From Muribaculaceae bacterium (GTDB lineage: Bacteria; Bacteroidota; Bacteroidia; Bacteroidales; Muribaculaceae), in the NCBI GenBank assembly GCA_029060585.1, contig JAIDTS010000015.1, positions 1 through 17,284 of the forward strand: a DNA stretch of 17,284 bases. The letters run 5' to 3'. Position numbers and translations under genes: made by a program. The notes beneath the pieces are model-generated. The model saw only the letters and a list, made by a program, of their open reading frames with translations. It ran no database searches and was not told where the DNA came from. Shown here in pieces: positions 15,002 to 17,284 of this stretch; within the stretch, counting starts at the first letter, position 1; each line of letters begins with the position of its first letter.

Positions 15002-15028
15002 GTCTTAAGCCTTGAGTCTTGAGTCTTA
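15001..15028. repeat. Heptad array (AGTCTTA flavour) after the EIIC gene
   Basis: Four adjacent units: AGTCTTA (15001-15007), AGCCTTG (15008-15014), AGTCTTG (15015-15021) and AGTCTTA (15022-15028). The first base is the last base of the EIIC TAA stop. The period and the -TTA ending match the other arrays, but the sequence flavour differs. A small hairpin (GCGG-acaag-CCGC, about 15034-15046) follows. Unlike the TGMATTA arrays, this one ends 57 bases before the next start codon. Confidence 0.8.
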
Positions 15029-15085
15029 AGAATGCGGACAAGCCGCTCTAATTCACATAACTGACAATTTTTAACTTAAAAACTC

Positions 15086-16006
15086 ATGAAAAAGATACTT
15101 TTCTCAATCGCTGCCGTAGCCGCAGCGTTCTCGATGTCGGCTCAGACATCCTACACCATTCAGCGCGCCTGTCATCCCGACGATGTGAAGGAATACGACA
15201 CAACGCAGCTCCGCGACCGCTTCTGCATGGAGAAGGTGATGGAGGAAAACAAGATCAACCTCACTTATTCTATGTATGACCGCGTGATATTCGGCGGTGT
15301 TGTGCCCGTAGGCAAGACCATTACCCTCGAGACTATCGACCCGCTCAAAGCTGAATACTTCCTCGAGCGTCGCGAGCTCGGAGTGATCAACGTAGGTGGT
15401 GACGGTATCGTCAACGTAGACGGCAAAGACTACGAGCTCCACTTCAAAGACGCCCTCTATGTTGGCTGCGGCAACAAGAACGTCACTTTCCGCAGCAAGG
15501 ACAACGCCACTCCCGCACGCTTCTACATCAACTCTACTCCGGCCTACAAGCAGTATAAGACCCAGCTAATCACTATCGACGGCCGAAAGGGCACCATTCC
15601 TGCCAACCGTATGCACCTCGGCTCGCTCGAGGAGAGCAACGACCGCATCATCAACCAGCTCATCACCAACAATGTGCTTCAGGAAGGTCCCTGCCAGCTC
15701 CAGATGGGTCTCACAGAGCTTATGCCCGGAAGCGTATGGAACACAATGCCGGCCCATACCCACGACCGCCGCGTGGAGGCTTACTTCTACTTCAACGTGC
15801 CGGAAGGCAACGCCATCTGTCACCTGATGGGCGAACCTCAGGAAACGCGCGTCGTATGGCTCCACAACGAGCAGGCAATCATGAGCCCGGAATGGAGCAT
15901 CCACGCCGCAGCAGGAACCTCGAACTATATGTTCATCTGGGGCATGGGAGGCGAGAACCTCAACTACAACGACAAGGACGAGATCAAATACCTCGACATG
16001 AAATAA
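15086..16006 (+). CDS. kduI: KduI uronate isomerase with an N-terminal signal peptide
   Basis: A 306-residue 5-dehydro-4-deoxy-D-glucuronate isomerase. It converts DKI, formed from unsaturated uronic acids after lyase and hydrolase action on pectin or glycosaminoglycans, to DKII. Metal ligands are visible: His224, His226 and Glu231 ([15 protein letters not shown]) and His273 (SIHAAAGT). They match E. coli His196, His198, Glu203 and His245 with a constant offset of 28. [14 protein letters not shown] and [15 protein letters not shown] are family landmarks. The first 19 residues are a textbook Sec signal peptide (MKK, then a hydrophobic Ala-rich core, then SMSA before Gln20). Known KduI enzymes are cytoplasmic and about 278-280 residues long. 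This one is predicted to be periplasmic. An upstream EIIC gene and a strong terminator downstream define a two-gene unit. Confidence 0.94.
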   Translation: MKKILFSIAAVAAAFSMSAQTSYTIQRACHPDDVKEYDTTQLRDRFCMEKVMEENKINLTYSMYDRVIFGGVVPVGKTITLETIDPLKAEYFLERRELGVINVGGDGIVNVDGKDYELHFKDALYVGCGNKNVTFRSKDNATPARFYINSTPAYKQYKTQLITIDGRKGTIPANRMHLGSLEESNDRIINQLITNNVLQEGPCQLQMGLTELMPGSVWNTMPAHTHDRRVEAYFYFNVPEGNAICHLMGEPQETRVVWLHNEQAIMSPEWSIHAAAGTSNYMFIWGMGGENLNYNDKDEIKYLDMK

Positions 16007-16042
16007 TCTGACGGCGGACGTCCCGACCGCTACTGACAGGCA

Positions 16043-16077
16043 TAACCGCCGCAGGCCCATTGGCCTCGCGGCGGTTA
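16043..16077 (+). terminator. Strong hairpin terminator after kduI
   Basis: TAACCGCCGC (16043-16052) pairs perfectly with GCGGCGGTTA (16068-16077). An inner stem AGGCC/GGCCT (16053-16057 with 16062-16066) has a CATT loop and a bulged C at 16067. The total is 15 base pairs, mostly G:C. The following sequence CTTCATTATCAT is only weakly T-rich. Its position 36 bases after the kduI stop and before a new promoter marks the end of the EIIC-kduI unit. Confidence 0.85.
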
Positions 16078-16098
16078 CTTCATTATCATACCCTCATA

Positions 16099-16130
16099 CT
16101 TGCATATATTACGGATTTTTGCTAATTTTG
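16099..16130 (+). promoter_or_regulatory. Promoter for the ArnT-like gene
   Basis: TAATTTTG at 16123-16130 fully matches the -7 element TAnnTTTG. CTTG at 16099-16102 matches three of four bases of the -33 TTTG, with a 20-base spacer. The predicted start is near 16137, giving a leader of under 20 bases before the ATG at 16155. It lies just after the kduI terminator. Confidence 0.7.
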
Positions 16131-16154
16131 CGGTTCAACCAAGGTATTTTAAGG

Positions 16155-17284
16155 ATGACGGCAACCGACAGACATAACGCATTCGGAGAGCAGGGATTGC
16201 AACCTCTGCTCATGGTGTTGCTTATGGTGCTTGTCGCTGTGCTTCCAATCATAATCTTCCGCGACTTCACTCCCTCCAATGAGCTGCGCTACCTCAGTAT
16301 AGCCGATGAGTCGCTGAGCACCGGCCGATGGTGGGCATTCACCAACCATGGAGTGCCTTACGCTGACAAGCCGCCGCTCTACCTGTGGTGTATAATTCTT
16401 GGTAAATGGCTCTTTGGGGCCCACTACATGTGGTTTTACTCCCTCTTCTCCATAATCCCCGCCTTTGTGACAGCCGGCGTCATGTATGTCTGGACACGCA
16501 GGGAACTTGAAGCGGAATTCCATACCGCGGCCCTTCTGATGCTCTTCACATGCGGTCTATTCGCCGGGATGGTCTTCACCCTGCGTATGGACATGCTGAT
16601 GACTATGTTCATTGTTCTGGCGCTCCGCAGCTTCCGACAGATAGAAATATCGGAGGGAAAGCCGACTTTAGGCAAGCGTCTGCTTTTCGCGCTGTGGATA
16701 TTTCTCGCTGTCTTCTCAAAAGGCCCCATGGGAATTCTCATTCCACTTGTAGCCACTACTGTATGGCTTCTGCTGACGCGTCGCATTCGCCTTTGGACTC
16801 GTGCATGGGGATGGCCAACATGGACTCTTCTTATCGTGCTATGCGCCGGATGGTTCGGAGCTGTATATGCGGAGGGAGGTACGGAGTACCTGGACAATCT
16901 CCTCGTGCATCAGACAGTGGGACGCGCCGTAAATTCCTTTCATCACAAACGTCCGTTCTGGTACTATCTCGTATCGCTCACCTACACACTCCTCCCCTGG
17001 ACCTTTATCATCTTCGGAGCGGTGGTCTACGCCATCCGTAAATACAGGCGTACAGACTGCTCTCTCTTCAACTATTTCCTTGTCATTATCCTCTCCACAT
17101 TAGTGCTTCTCTCCGTAATCAGCTCGAAACTGCAGGTCTATATGCTTCCTGCCTATCCGTTTATGGTCTATCTGGCGGCAATGGTCTGCGCCCGACACAG
17201 GGATTCAAGGCTCGTGGCAGCTGGCATAGCCATACCAGCTGTCATCCTCGGAATTGTAGGTTTAGCCGAGCCCTTCATTACCGA
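16155..17284 (+). CDS. GT39/ArnT-like membrane glycosyltransferase (3' end cut by window)
   Basis: The frame is open from the ATG to the window edge, giving 376 residues with no stop. After a first membrane helix (about 17-35), the periplasmic loop holds the acidic pair region NELRYLSIADE (42-52) and the YADKPPLYLW motif (69-78). These are hallmarks of ArnT/PMT-like transferases that use polyprenyl-phosphate sugars. RMDMLMTMF (144-152) is another shared block, and several further hydrophobic segments follow. ArnT adds aminoarabinose to lipid A; other members modify proteins or glycans. The acceptor cannot be told here. Full members have about 500-550 residues, so roughly a third is missing. 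It has its own promoter and a polyprenyl synthase and lipid A genes are nearby, but no shared operon. Confidence 0.88.
   Translation, partial: MTATDRHNAFGEQGLQPLLMVLLMVLVAVLPIIIFRDFTPSNELRYLSIADESLSTGRWWAFTNHGVPYADKPPLYLWCIILGKWLFGAHYMWFYSLFSIIPAFVTAGVMYVWTRRELEAEFHTAALLMLFTCGLFAGMVFTLRMDMLMTMFIVLALRSFRQIEISEGKPTLGKRLLFALWIFLAVFSKGPMGILIPLVATTVWLLLTRRIRLWTRAWGWPTWTLLIVLCAGWFGAVYAEGGTEYLDNLLVHQTVGRAVNSFHHKRPFWYYLVSLTYTLLPWTFIIFGAVVYAIRKYRRTDCSLFNYFLVIILSTLVLLSVISSKLQVYMLPAYPFMVYLAAMVCARHRDSRLVAAGIAIPAVILGIVGLAEPFIT

Noticed and set aside
16014..16034. Second terminator hairpin just after kduI (GGCGG...CCGC)
   Set aside because: Pairing is short and poorly supported compared with the 15-bp hairpin at 16043-16077.

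Overview
The window looks like a chromosomal segment of a gut-type Bacteroidales bacterium. Muribaculaceae is my best guess, but no marker gene proves the family. The evidence is the gene order parA-parB-DUF5683-LysM transglycosylase, TAnnTTTG-type -7 promoter elements, little sign of Shine-Dalgarno sequences, signal peptides of the 'SA|Q' type, and a fairly GC-rich coding sequence with AT-rich gaps. Thirteen genes fill nearly all of it. All are on the + strand except a polyprenyl synthase. No phage, IS element, CRISPR array, rRNA or tRNA was found, and no gene-free stretch exceeds 300 bases.

Layout. 1-234: upstream region with a candidate promoter. 235-2637: parA, parB and a DUF5683 membrane protein, tightly packed (chromosome segregation plus an envelope protein). 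2730-6308: a secreted lytic transglycosylase with two LysM domains and an MsbA-like ABC exporter. 6439-7440: a GAR transformylase (PurN) fused to a C-terminal CD225/dispanin-type membrane domain. 7510-8490 (minus): trans-polyprenyl diphosphate synthase, convergent with purN and divergent from polA. 8669-11434: DNA polymerase I with a damaged proofreading site. 11493-13396: ATP-dependent phosphofructokinase and an LpxL-family acyltransferase that overlap by one base. 13580-16006: an apparently orphan galactitol-type PTS EIIC permease followed by a KduI isomerase that carries a signal peptide. This pair has a promoter with a start-site hairpin in front and a strong hairpin terminator behind. 16155-end: a GT39/ArnT-like membrane glycosyltransferase, cut by the window edge.

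The main non-genic signal is a family of 7-bp tandem repeats in five gaps between genes. The units follow a loose pattern N-G-N-(A/C)-T-T-A, with three flavours: TGMATTA, CGNATTA and AGTCTTA. They occur in gaps without an evident promoter and are absent from the gaps with a good -7 element. In three cases the array ends 8-10 bases before the next start codon. Because 7 is one more than a multiple of 3, three adjacent units can place a stop codon in all three frames. One array supplies the last two codons and the stop of the polyprenyl synthase.

The best candidates for new biology are the PurN-CD225 fusion, the apparently periplasmic KduI next to an orphan EIIC permease (a possible periplasm-first route for unsaturated uronate breakdown), and the heptad repeats. 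All functional statements come from reading the sequence by eye and from family knowledge; no search was run.
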